Source: JAMWCX01 sp964352425
GTDB lineage: Bacteria; Omnitrophota; Gorgyraeia; 2-01-FULL-45-10
Direction: 5' to 3'
Assembly (NCBI GenBank): GCA_964352425.1
Contig: CAYGRZ010000012.1
Coordinates: 1-33,729 of the forward strand
Length of the DNA stretch: 33,729 bases
Shown: positions 12,658 through 20,028 of the stretch, piece by piece
Position numbering within the stretch: the stretch's first letter is position 1
Layout: each line of letters begins with the position of its first letter
Notes under the pieces: generated by a model
The model's input: only the letters and a program-made list of their open reading frames with translations
Databases searched by the model: none
What the model was told of the DNA's origin: nothing
Program-made: the position numbers and the translations under genes

Positions 12658-13755
12658 TCATTTTCCGAATGAGGTGCCGAGTGATTTTGCAGTCTTTATC
12701 AGCGGATGGTCGACCGGAACGCTCCTGTGCCCTTTTGCCACGTCTTTCAATGAGACTTTGACCAGCCGGCTGCTCTGCATTGCCACCATGTGGCCGAATG
12801 ACTTTGCCGCGATCAGGTCAACTGCCTTTGAACCGAGCTGAGTTGCCAGCACCCTGTCGAACGGCGTCGGTGTCCCGCCCCTCTGGAGGTGGCCCATTAC
12901 GACGGCGCGTGTTTCGACCCCGGTCGCCTTCTCGATCTGGTCGCCCAGGACAAAGCCTATGCCGCCGAGGCGCACGGGATCAGAGCTCTCCTTGACCATC
13001 CTCTGGATGACGACGCTGCCGCCCTTCGGCTTTGCGCCTTCCGCAACGACGACTATCGAGAAGCGCTTTCCTCTCCTGTGGCGCTCTTTCACCTTCTCGA
13101 CGATGGCGCCCATCTCGTACGGTATTTCCGGGATGAGAATGATGTCGCCGCCGCCCGCTATGCCTGAAGACAGCGCCAGCCAGCCTGCGTTATGGCCCAT
13201 GACCTCGACGACCATGACGCGGTGGTGTGATTGGGCGGTCGTGTGCAGGCGATCGATCCCCTCCGTAGCGATCGACATGGCAGTATCGAACCCGAACGTC
13301 AGGTCCGTGCCGATGATGTCGTTATCTATCGTCTTCGGAACGCCGATGACCGGGATGCCGTCCTTCATAAGCTTGTACGCGATGCCGAGCGTACCGTCGC
13401 CTCCGATGACGACGAGGCAGTCAAGGTCGTATTTTTCATAATTCCGGACAGCCGTCTTCGACATGTCCTTGAATTCAAAGTCATCGCCCTTCTTGATGGC
13501 GTACCGGTACGGGTTCACCTTCTTGGTCGTTCCGAGAATCGTTCCTCCCAGCGTGAGGATGCCGGAAACGTCGCGGTTCTCAAGATGCCTGAACCTGTCG
13601 TGCACCAGCCCTTCATAGCCGTCCTCTACGCCTATGATCTCCATATCATAATCGTGAATTGCTTTTTTGGCCACCGCCCGTATGACGGCGTTGATGCCGG
13701 GGCAGTCCCCGCCGCCGGTCAGTATGCCGATGCGCTTCTTCCTGACAATTTTCAT
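12658..13755 (-). CDS. pfkA: 6-phosphofructokinase
   Basis: Phosphorylates fructose 6-phosphate to the 1,6-bisphosphate in glycolysis. The 365-aa product has the PFK motifs RIGILTGGGDCPGINAVIRA, LVVIGGDGTLGIAYKL, VPKTIDNDIIGTDLTFGFDT (catalytic Asp of TIDND) and VVEVMGHNAGWLALSSGIAG. In the GGDGT motif the last Gly (Gly104 in E. coli numbering) favours ATP, while Lys in PKTIDND (position 124) is the residue of PPi enzymes and of some ATP enzymes such as those of actinobacteria. I favour ATP. It is the second gene after DUF3786, and the ferritin-like gene follows 14 bases downstream. Confidence 0.93.
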   Translation of the reverse strand: MKIVRKKRIGILTGGGDCPGINAVIRAVAKKAIHDYDMEIIGVEDGYEGLVHDRFRHLENRDVSGILTLGGTILGTTKKVNPYRYAIKKGDDFEFKDMSKTAVRNYEKYDLDCLVVIGGDGTLGIAYKLMKDGIPVIGVPKTIDNDIIGTDLTFGFDTAMSIATEGIDRLHTTAQSHHRVMVVEVMGHNAGWLALSSGIAGGGDIILIPEIPYEMGAIVEKVKERHRRGKRFSIVVVAEGAKPKGGSVVIQRMVKESSDPVRLGGIGFVLGDQIEKATGVETRAVVMGHLQRGGTPTPFDRVLATQLGSKAVDLIAAKSFGHMVAMQSSRLVKVSLKDVAKGHRSVPVDHPLIKTAKSLGTSFGK

Positions 13756-13764
13756 GGCTTGTCC

Positions 13765-14322
13765 TTATAGTTGGTGAACGACTGTTTCGGTAAGCACCAC
13801 GATGTCCTCTGTGCAGAATATCCTCGATATATTGGCGTCGTATAATATGTTCGCATCCGGCCCGAACTCTTCGTCGGCTTTCGACATCTTTATGAGAATG
13901 CCTACTTCTTCAAAAGGATAGATGATGGCGCTGACATCGCCGAACTGACCCGGTTTCGACGGAAATCTGACAGCGGCCTTTGCGAGTTCACCGGGTTTTT
14001 GGCCGAACTTCTTTATGATGCGGTCGATGGTACGCTTCTTGAATGCGGGGTAATAGGCCTCGCCGCCCTCAAGCTGGTTGAAATCGATCCACTCGCCTGC
14101 GGGTTCGGGAAGTTTCTTGAATGCCAGTTTCTGGGCGAGGTAGTGCAGCAGTATGATTATAGTGTATTCTTTTGCGGGAACGTTGCATGACGCGGACATG
14201 ACCGTCTTCTTCTCAAGGTCTATGTCATACGTGTCGGAAAGGAGTTTAATCGAGAATCTCTTCTCCTTGGTGGCTCCCAGTACGTCGCTCCACGCCTTTT
14301 CGAGTGCCGCCGTGTAGCTCAT
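13765..14322 (-). CDS. DUF3786 domain protein
   Basis: Encodes 185 aa with the DUF3786 pattern: ALEKAWSDVLG near the start, EYTIIILLHYLAQKLAFKKL, EWIDFNQLEGGEAYYPAFKK, FPSKPGQFGDVSAIIYPFEE and DANISRIFCTEDIVVLTETV. Such proteins are common in anaerobes with cobamide or acetyl-CoA metabolism; their function is not known. The ATG at 14322 follows the -10 element TAAGAT by only seven bases, so the mRNA may be leaderless. It begins the operon DUF3786-pfkA-ferritin-like-DUF167; pfkA starts 9 bases after its stop. Confidence 0.75.
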   Translation of the reverse strand: MSYTAALEKAWSDVLGATKEKRFSIKLLSDTYDIDLEKKTVMSASCNVPAKEYTIIILLHYLAQKLAFKKLPEPAGEWIDFNQLEGGEAYYPAFKKRTIDRIIKKFGQKPGELAKAAVRFPSKPGQFGDVSAIIYPFEEVGILIKMSKADEEFGPDANILYDANISRIFCTEDIVVLTETVVHQL

Positions 14323-14329
14323 GGGTAAA

Positions 14330-14338
14330 ATCTTACCA
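14330..14338 (-). promoter_or_regulatory. Extended -10 element for a possible leaderless DUF3786-pfkA transcript
   Basis: TGGTAAGAT (14338-14330) is a TGn-extended -10 with TAAGAT at 14335-14330. Seven bases separate it from the ATG at 14322, so transcription should start at or next to the start codon. No convincing -35 was found; the upstream region is AT-rich. Confidence 0.45.
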
Positions 14339-14394
14339 CACTATTTTTATAAATTGTATATAAAATTGAGTGGCGTTGGATTATGCGGCGTATT

Positions 14395-14733
14395 TTATAG
14401 GATGTGCAGTATGTGGCTCAAGATATAATATATCCCGACCAGGATAAAGACGGCACCCGTGACCTTCCGTATGTAGCGCTCGAAGGCCGTGAGCTTATGG
14501 AACCAGTGGCTCAAGGTCGTNNNNNNNNNNNNNNNNNNNNNNNNNNNNNNNNNNNNNNNNNNNNNNNNNNNNNNNNNNNNNNNNNNNNNNNNNNNNNNNN
14601 NNNNNNNNNNNNNNNNNNNNGGATGGATGATCGTCTTCGAAAGAAACGAAACGGCCGCTATGTTCGTCGCAAGCGGGCACGGGCTTATTGAGGTGAGGAT
14701 CCCGAGCCACAAGGCGGAAAGCAGTATACCCAC
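14395..14733 (-). CDS. arsG: ArsG-type / CcdA-like permease, interrupted by an assembly gap
   Basis: N-terminal MGILLSALWLGILTSISPCP then LATNIAAVSFLSK and C-terminal GAVFILVGIYYILSHILHIL are those of the ArsG-like branch of the DsbD/CcdA transmembrane family (SPCP motif in the first helix). In Shewanella putrefaciens ArsEFG reduces nitro-aromatic arsenicals and exports the amino products. The middle is replaced by 100 N; full proteins are about 220-240 aa, while only some 79 codons are visible, so the true gap is probably larger than 100 bases. Translation across the gap has no meaning. It starts 3 bases after arsF. Confidence 0.7.
   Translation of the reverse strand: MGILLSALWLGILTSISPCPLATNIAAVSFLSKTIIHXXXXXXXXXXXXXXXXXXXXXXXXXXXXXXXXXXTTLSHWFHKLTAFERYIRKVTGAVFILVGIYYILSHILHIL
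14521..14620. other. Assembly gap (100 N)
   Basis: A run of exactly 100 N, the usual placeholder for a gap of unknown length, lies inside the arsG-like gene. Downstream coordinates relative to the real chromosome are therefore uncertain. Confidence 0.99.
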
Positions 14734-14736
14734 GCG

Positions 14737-15180
14737 TTACAGCTCCTTTGCGTACTTATCTATCTCGTCTCCCACGTACTTCTGGAACTTCTCTTTCGAT
14801 CGCAGGTAGTCCCAGATCTTTGCCAGGTTCTCGTAGCGGATCTCTTTGCCGCCTTTCACGAGCGTCACGACTACCGACTTCGTGAAAAGCTTATAGTCAT
14901 TCAGGAAGTGCTGGTTCGCCTTCTCGTCAGTGTTGAAGATCCTGAGCGCTACCTTGCCACCGGCGGCCTGGTCCTTGAAACGCGTCTCCATCAGCTCTTT
15001 CATCCACTTTTCCATATTATAGCAGTTGGTGCAGCGGAAGTTTGTGTGAAAATAGTAGACGACGACTGAATTACCCGGTTGGTTTTCTGCCGTTTGCGCA
15101 TAAGCCGCGTCCATAGTAGCTCCGGCTATTAAGAGAGCAGCCAGAGCAATTATGCACGAATTGAATACTGTGCGGATCAT
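14737..15180 (-). CDS. arsF: ArsF-like exported thioredoxin-fold protein
   Basis: The product (147 aa from ATG 15180) has a signal peptide (MIRTVFNSCIIALAALLIAG..AYA) and a thioredoxin-like domain: VVVYYFHTNFRCTNCYNMEK with a CTNC redox pair, then RFKDQAAGGKVALRIFNTDE and KSVVVTLVKGGKEIRYENLA. This is the pattern of proteins annotated as nitrophenyl compound nitroreductase subunit ArsF. The start overlaps the arsE-like stop as ATGA and has a GGGGAGGAG site. It would work outside the membrane with the ArsG-like electron or efflux permease. The actual substrate here is unknown; nitro-arsenical reduction is only one possibility. Confidence 0.78.
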   Translation of the reverse strand: MIRTVFNSCIIALAALLIAGATMDAAYAQTAENQPGNSVVVYYFHTNFRCTNCYNMEKWMKELMETRFKDQAAGGKVALRIFNTDEKANQHFLNDYKLFTKSVVVTLVKGGKEIRYENLAKIWDYLRSKEKFQKYVGDEIDKYAKEL

Positions 15181-15416
15181 TTCTCCTCCCCTATCCACTT
15201 CTTGACTTCCTCTATCTTTGGAATGCGGCCCGAGCATTTGATTTTGCCGTTAATGCGAAGCCCGGGCGTCAGCATGATACCCGACTCCATTATCTTCATT
15301 ATGTCTTTTACTTTCTCAACATCTGCCGGGACGTTGAGTTCCGCCAGCGCATCCTTGACGGTCTTTTCAACTTGCAGGCACTTTGAGCAGCCGGGCCCGA
15401 ATACTTCGATCTTCAT
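15177..15416 (-). CDS. TM0996/MTH895-type small thioredoxin-like protein (ArsE-like)
   Basis: Encodes 79 aa starting MKIEVFGPGCSKCLQVEKTV with the CSKC redox motif, followed by DVEKVKDIMKIMESGIMLTP and GLRINGKIKCSGRIPKIEEV, the full pattern of TM0996/MTH895 glutaredoxin-like proteins (cis-Pro in TPGLRING). No signal peptide, so it is cytoplasmic and may pass electrons to the membrane partner. The ATG at 15416 follows a strong AAAAGGAGGATGTC site. Its stop overlaps arsF by ATGA. Position and type match arsE of arsEFG operons, but I leave the symbol blank because many such proteins accompany DUF318 permeases without arsenic genes. Confidence 0.85.
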   Translation of the reverse strand: MKIEVFGPGCSKCLQVEKTVKDALAELNVPADVEKVKDIMKIMESGIMLTPGLRINGKIKCSGRIPKIEEVKKWIGEEK

Positions 15417-15428
15417 GACATCCTCCTT

Positions 15429-16487
15429 TTACATGAATTTGGGTACTAAATACCAGAATGCAAGTCCCACGATAGTGCCAAATATCCACATAAGTGATGC
15501 GTACAGAACGACCACTTTAGGCTTAATGATCTTGCAGACGCCGAGCATCGATGGCAGGCTGAGCGCCGGGCCTGTCAGGAGAAACGCGAATGCCGCGCCT
15601 GTGCCCATGCCGGATTCAAGGAGCCCCCTGACGAAAGGCACTTCGACCAGTGTCGGTGTGTACATGAATACGCCGATCACCGATGCAAGCGCGATGGGGA
15701 CTAAGCCGTTACCAAGATACTTGATGATGAGAGACGGAGGAACAAAGGCTTTTACCATCCCGGCGCCGATGACTCCGATAAGGATCAGCGGAAGGACCAT
15801 CTTCACAAATTCCCACGAATAAAGTAGCGAGTCCCTTAGCCTCTTACCTAACTTCAGTCTTTCCTGGTGTGTGCCGGCCGGCTCAGCTTCGATGTGCATC
15901 TCTTTTGGATGTTTGATCTTGTTCTTGAAATAGCGGTCGGTTATGTACCCGACAAGCATGCCTCCGCCTACCGCGACAATGATCCTGCCAACTGCAAACT
16001 TCCATCCGAGAAGCCCCAGGGTAAGGAGGATAGCCGCTGGGTTGAATGCCGGAGCCGTAAGGAGAAAGGTCAAAGCAGGCCCCAGGCCTGCACCTCTCAG
16101 ATAGAGTCCGCCAAAGAGCGGGATGATACTGCATGAGCACATCGAAAGGAGTGGCCCGCCAAATCCGGCTACCGCATACGGGATAAAGCCTTGCCCTGAG
16201 CCCATGAGCTTGATAACCTTCTCGCGTGGCGCGAATTCCTGGAGCGCTCCGGCTGCTAAGAATGCCAGGAGGAGGCAGAGCCACGAATGCTTGACATAGT
16301 CGATAATGACATAGATCATATACTCGTGAACGGGTATTTTATTATCCTGCAGGAGCTGCGAGGTGATGTTCTTATTATCTGCCATGGTATGCTTGACGCC
16401 TGACCATGCTCCTTCCCACTCATACACGACGATAATGCCGAATATCAGTAAAAGAATACTTACCGCTGTGATCGTTTTTTTGTCCAC
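15429..16487 (-). CDS. DUF318/ArsP-family permease
   Basis: The 352-aa protein has about eight to ten membrane helices in two similar halves, with the hallmark FGGPLLSMCSCSIIPLFGGL (CSC motif) in the first half and FMYTPTLVEVPFVRGLLESG then LTGPALSLPSMLGVCKI in the second. A Lys/His-rich cytoplasmic loop (FKNKIKHPKEMHIEAEPAGT) links them. Members transport organoarsenicals (ArsP) or other toxic ions. It starts with GTG at 16487 (AAAGGAT eight bases upstream), 5 bases after the DUF134 regulator, and is followed 12 bases later by the thioredoxin-like gene, so regulator, pump and redox proteins form one operon. Confidence 0.85.
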   Translation of the reverse strand: MDKKTITAVSILLLIFGIIVVYEWEGAWSGVKHTMADNKNITSQLLQDNKIPVHEYMIYVIIDYVKHSWLCLLLAFLAAGALQEFAPREKVIKLMGSGQGFIPYAVAGFGGPLLSMCSCSIIPLFGGLYLRGAGLGPALTFLLTAPAFNPAAILLTLGLLGWKFAVGRIIVAVGGGMLVGYITDRYFKNKIKHPKEMHIEAEPAGTHQERLKLGKRLRDSLLYSWEFVKMVLPLILIGVIGAGMVKAFVPPSLIIKYLGNGLVPIALASVIGVFMYTPTLVEVPFVRGLLESGMGTGAAFAFLLTGPALSLPSMLGVCKIIKPKVVVLYASLMWIFGTIVGLAFWYLVPKFM

Positions 16488-16492
16488 CGCTA

Positions 16493-16801
16493 CTATCCTT
16501 TCTTTTTGCAGTTGTTAAATGTGCAGCAACCGCCCTCTACCTTAATACACTTTATATTGACAAGTCCGTCTGCGACTTTTTTCCGGCCCGATTCTATTAT
16601 GCGCGAAAACGTCGGCCTTGAGATTTCCATACACTTCGCTGCGTCTTCCTGGCGCATGCCATTGAGGTCTGCAAGCCGCATCGCTTCGAGCTCATCCATG
16701 GTAACACTTACACCGGCGAGCTTTTTGCCTGCTTTGCAGCGCGGCTTAAAACACCGGTCACCTGCAAGGCACTCGACAAATCTGGTCTTTTTTGGTCTCA
16801 C
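16493..16801 (-). CDS. DUF134 (UPF0251) helix-turn-helix DNA-binding protein
   Basis: Encodes 102 aa: MRPKKTRFVECLAGDRCFKP, then VTMDELEAMRLADLNGMRQE, DAAKCMEISRPTFSRIIESG and RKKVADGLVNIKCIKVEGGC. The central part is a sigma-70 region 4-like HTH; the N-terminal Cys residues and the C-terminal GGCCTFNNC cluster could bind metal or a cofactor. DUF134 proteins usually sit beside metal, redox or permease genes. The GTG at 16801 has a CGGAG site. The gene is first in the operon and a palindrome (16816-16837) overlaps its predicted transcription start, suggesting that it represses its own operon; an ArsR protein encoded elsewhere is the alternative. Confidence 0.85.
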   Translation of the reverse strand: MRPKKTRFVECLAGDRCFKPRCKAGKKLAGVSVTMDELEAMRLADLNGMRQEDAAKCMEISRPTFSRIIESGRKKVADGLVNIKCIKVEGGCCTFNNCKKKG

Positions 16802-16815
16802 GTCTGCTCCGGTTA

Positions 16816-16837
16816 GTTATGAACGTATGTTCATAAC
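16816..16837. promoter_or_regulatory. Palindromic operator of the DUF134-permease operon
   Basis: GTTATGAAC (16816-16824) and GTTCATAAC (16829-16837) are perfect complements with a 4-base centre. The dyad starts one base after the -10 hexamer (16844-16839) and covers the expected transcription start near 16832, the classic place for a repressor site. Confidence 0.75.
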
Positions 16838-16838
16838 C

Positions 16839-16866
16839 AGTATATCATGTATTTTAGTTTTGGCAA
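16839..16866 (-). promoter_or_regulatory. Promoter of the DUF134-permease-ars operon
   Basis: -35 TTGCCA (16866-16861), 16-base spacer, extended -10 TGATATACT with TATACT at 16844-16839. Same spacing and TGn feature as the carA, pyrG and nfnS promoters. It is back to back with the helicase promoter at 16882-16911. Confidence 0.75.
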
Positions 16867-16881
16867 ACAAATATTTTTGTA

Positions 16882-16911
16882 TTGGAATTACCGAGCCCCT
16901 TCTACTATAAT
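16882..16911 (+). promoter_or_regulatory. Promoter of the helicase gene, probably leaderless
   Basis: -35 TTGGAA (16882-16887), 18-base spacer, -10 TATAAT (16906-16911). Only AGAGTGT lies between the -10 and the ATG at 16919, so transcription would begin at or one base before the start codon, leaving no room for a ribosome site. Confidence 0.6.
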
Positions 16912-16918
16912 AGAGTGT

Positions 16919-18796
16919 ATGTTCACGTACGACCGTTTCCAGCGGGAAGCAATCGACTACATCAATGAAGGCCATTCGGTCATCGTCTCCGCCCCCACCG
17001 GCGCCGGCAAGACCGCGATCGCCGAACATGTGATCGAGACCTGCATCGAGCGGCACCAGGGCGTGATCTACACCGCCCCGATCAAGGCGCTCTCGAACCA
17101 GAAATACCGCGACTTCCAGGTAAAATATGGTGACATGATAGGCATCCTCACCGGCGACGTCTCGATAAACGCCGACGCGCCCGTCCTCATCATGACGACC
17201 GAGATATTTCGCAACAAGGTACTCGACAATCCTGAGGCGCTCCAGAAATACTCCTGGATAATATTCGACGAGGTCCATTATATCGACAACCCCGAGCGCG
17301 GCACGGTCTGGGAGGAGTCCCTCATCTTTCTTCCGGATCACATGAACATCCTCTGTCTTTCGGCCACCATTCCCAATATCGGGCAGTTCGCCAAGTGGAT
17401 CGAGACGATACACAAGAAAGAGGTCAGGGTCGTCATCGAGGACGAGAGGCCGGTGCCGCTCCATTTCTTCTACCAGTGCCAGAACACTGTCATTGACAAC
17501 CTTCACGTCTTGAAGAGAACGAAGGCATTTAAACCCAACACGACGCATTCGCTCATTAAATATGTCAAGGAGAAGGACGGCCTGCCCTGCATATATTTCG
17601 TCTTCGGCCGGAAGCGCGCCGAGTATCTGGCGGACGAGCTCTATAATTTCAATTTTCTCACCAAGGATGAAGAGGCGCAGATATCGGCCATGTATGAAGA
17701 TCTCTGTACCAAGTATGAGCTCACCAACGAGAAGAGCGCGGTCAGGATGAGGCCGCTGGTCGAGCGCGGGATCGCCTTCCATCACGCCGGGATGCTCCCT
17801 ACGCTTAAAGAGGTTATCGAAAGGCTCTTCACCAGCCGCCTCCTTAAAGTAATATTCACGACCGAGACGTTCGCGCTGGGCATCAACATGCCGAGCCGCT
17901 CCGTCATCTTCGATGAGCTGCGCAAGTTCTACGGCACCTATGTCAGGAATCTTAAGACGCGCGACTTCTACCAGATGGCAGGACGGGCCGGCAGGCGCGG
18001 CATTGATAAGGAAGGTTTCGTCTACACGCGCGTCAATCTGCACAGGATGAGGGTCGATGAGGTCAAAACTGTCATCTATGGCAAGCCTGAGGATGTTCGC
18101 AGTCAGTTCAACGCTTCGTACGCGACCCTCCTCAATCTCTACGAAAAGCATAAGGAAGGCCTGTTCGACATCTACCCGCGGTCTCTGCACTTCTTCCAGA
18201 CCAAGAAACACCAGCAGCTGGAAGCGGTGCGGCTGATGGAGGCGAAGCTGAAGCTCCTGAGGGAGGCCGGTTGCATTGTAGAAAGCTCTCTTACGATGAA
18301 GGGACAGTTCGCCAAGGCCGTCTACGGCAACGAGCTGCTGCTAACCGACCTGTACAGCGGCGGCGTATTTGAGGATTTGGACGAGGTAGGCCTCGGCGTG
18401 ATAGCCGTTTCGGCGGTATTTGAACCGAGGAAGAACCAGCGCCTGGTCTCGCTGTCCAAAGAGTCACGCGATATCAAGGATATATGCGACAAGGCCGCTT
18501 ACGAGATTCGCCGGATGGAGACGCGTAACCGCATCTATCCGTTCAGCAAGCCCCCCTACTTTCACCTTGCTAAGGCGATGGAGTGCTGGCTGAACGGCAT
18601 GAAGTTCCAGAGGGTGCTGCAGTTCACCGACACCGACGAAGGCGAGCTGATCAGGTATTTCAGGATGGCGGTGCAAATATTGCGGGAGATAAAAGACGCT
18701 CCGATCTCTCCGGAACTGAAGGCGAGGATCACGAATACTGTCCGTTATATCAGCCGTGACGTTGTGGACGCGGAGAAACAGCTGCGCGAGGGGTAA
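16919..18796 (+). CDS. Ski2-like superfamily II DEAD/DEAH-box helicase
   Basis: The 625-aa product begins MFTYDRFQREAIDYINEGHS. Helicase motifs in order: Q-like motif FQREAI, Walker A SAPTGAGKT (24-32), TAPIKALSNQKYRDF (Ia), DEVH (117-120), LSATIPN (148-154), AFHHAGMLPTLKEVIERLF (V region) and FYQMAGRAGRRGIDKEGFVY (VI). The AGRAGRRG motif and the HHAGMLP block place it with Ski2/Mtr4/HelY-type helicases, which unwind RNA for decay. The C-terminal part (from about residue 400) is helical and DSHCT-like. The frame stays open upstream to 16847, but the promoter overlaps that region, so I set the start at 16919. Its 3' end overlaps the radical-SAM gene on the other strand by 47 bases. It is the only intact plus-strand gene here. 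Confidence 0.88.
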   Translation: MFTYDRFQREAIDYINEGHSVIVSAPTGAGKTAIAEHVIETCIERHQGVIYTAPIKALSNQKYRDFQVKYGDMIGILTGDVSINADAPVLIMTTEIFRNKVLDNPEALQKYSWIIFDEVHYIDNPERGTVWEESLIFLPDHMNILCLSATIPNIGQFAKWIETIHKKEVRVVIEDERPVPLHFFYQCQNTVIDNLHVLKRTKAFKPNTTHSLIKYVKEKDGLPCIYFVFGRKRAEYLADELYNFNFLTKDEEAQISAMYEDLCTKYELTNEKSAVRMRPLVERGIAFHHAGMLPTLKEVIERLFTSRLLKVIFTTETFALGINMPSRSVIFDELRKFYGTYVRNLKTRDFYQMAGRAGRRGIDKEGFVYTRVNLHRMRVDEVKTVIYGKPEDVRSQFNASYATLLNLYEKHKEGLFDIYPRSLHFFQTKKHQQLEAVRLMEAKLKLLREAGCIVESSLTMKGQFAKAVYGNELLLTDLYSGGVFEDLDEVGLGVIAVSAVFEPRKNQRLVSLSKESRDIKDICDKAAYEIRRMETRNRIYPFSKPPYFHLAKAMECWLNGMKFQRVLQFTDTDEGELIRYFRMAVQILREIKDAPISPELKARITNTVRYISRDVVDAEKQLREG

Positions 18797-20027
18797 GCGG
18801 ATTAAAGTACCCCATCTTGAGGCGCGGGAATTGTCTTTTCAGTAGCGCCATCTCCTTACGAATGCCGATCACCTCTTCCCCATCCGTTTTGATCCCCATC
18901 TCTTCAAAATACCGGACAGGGTCGTAATTCAGGTTCCTCCACTGGATCATGTCGACGTCGTATGTACGCAGAAGCAGCTTGAACGCCTCGAATTCCTCTC
19001 CGGAGTCGGTGAAACCGGGCATCGTCAGGTAATTTATCGACACCGATCCCCTTTTCCGGGCAATTCTGATAGAGCGCAGCACATCGCTGAATGTGTAACC
19101 GCGCGGTTTGTAGTACTTTTTATAATATTTCTCTCGGGCGCTGTTCATGCTGATGCGGCAGCTGTCGAGGCCTAAGTCGAAAAGACGTGACAGTGATTCC
19201 GGCCTGCTGCCGTTTGTGTTTATATTAATAACCCCTCTCCGGGTCTGATTTCGTATAATGGTAATTGCCTTTTCGAGCAATGTATCCTGTAAAAGCGGCT
19301 CGCCGTCGCACCCTTGTCCGAAACTGACGATCGCCTTATTCACGTGCCGGATATGGAAGAGCGCGATCCCGGCAACCTCTTCAGGGGTCGGGACGAATGT
19401 TATCCTCGGCTGTGCCACCGGGCAGCGCTTGCCCGGCTGATACGAGATGCATCCGCTGCAGGATGCGTTGCAGGAAGGCGATGTCGGCAGCGGCCCCTCA
19501 TACCTGGACAGGAAGAAGTTCTGCGCGTTGGGGCAGCCGTGGACGAGCGCGCAGGCCTCGAGATGGCCGATCAGCCTGTTGGGCCCGAAGGTCTTCCTGA
19601 AAATTTTGACGTTCTTCCGGACTGTGTCGATATCGATGAACCGGCAATCGTGGCGGGCGTCTTTGTCGACTTGTATAGCGGTGACGTGGGGCTCCCCTTT
19701 ATGCAGGCAGACGGCGGCGTATGAAAAGAGCGGGAGCATCTTCGGCCGGCCCAGTTCGCGGTATGCGGCGGTATGGGTAACGGTGTATCCGGGTGCAATG
19801 AATGCCGCAACGGCACATGAGCCTTTGAGCGTGACGAAGCCTCCGGCGGCCGCGTCGTATGCTACCGGCATGCGGTGCGGCAGCATGAAGAGTCTGGAGC
19901 CCGGCGGAAGCCTGATAAGCTCCCACCCGTCAAGTTTGAAAAAACTGCCTCCCGACATCCCCGCCGCTTCAAGATGCGGATGGATTGATATGGTGCCGCG
20001 TGTGTCCGATAGTAACAGTGTAGGCAT
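18750..20027 (-). CDS. Radical SAM protein
   Basis: The 425-aa protein has the 4Fe-4S/SAM motif CNASCSGC at C186, C190 and C193 (CxxxCxxC). A further glycine-rich and repeat-type pattern follows (VSFGQGCDGEPLLQDTLLEK, VININTNGSRPESLSRLFDL, SCRISMNSAREKYYKKYY). The first 180 residues form an extra domain containing HDCRFIDIDTVRKNV. The motif set resembles activase-like or MoaA-like enzymes. I do not recognise a precise family. The ATG at 20027 starts one base after the YgiQ stop (20031-20029), so it is probably the last gene of the HAD-ygiQ-radical SAM unit. Its last 47 bases are antisense to the helicase end. Confidence 0.8.
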   Translation of the reverse strand: MPTLLLSDTRGTISIHPHLEAAGMSGGSFFKLDGWELIRLPPGSRLFMLPHRMPVAYDAAAGGFVTLKGSCAVAAFIAPGYTVTHTAAYRELGRPKMLPLFSYAAVCLHKGEPHVTAIQVDKDARHDCRFIDIDTVRKNVKIFRKTFGPNRLIGHLEACALVHGCPNAQNFFLSRYEGPLPTSPSCNASCSGCISYQPGKRCPVAQPRITFVPTPEEVAGIALFHIRHVNKAIVSFGQGCDGEPLLQDTLLEKAITIIRNQTRRGVININTNGSRPESLSRLFDLGLDSCRISMNSAREKYYKKYYKPRGYTFSDVLRSIRIARKRGSVSINYLTMPGFTDSGEEFEAFKLLLRTYDVDMIQWRNLNYDPVRYFEEMGIKTDGEEVIGIRKEMALLKRQFPRLKMGYFNPLTPRAAVSPRPQRHG

Positions 20028-20028
20028 A

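Noticed and set aside
14395..14733. Continuous arsG reading frame across the N run.
   Set aside because: The 100 N are a placeholder; frame and length across the gap are unknown.
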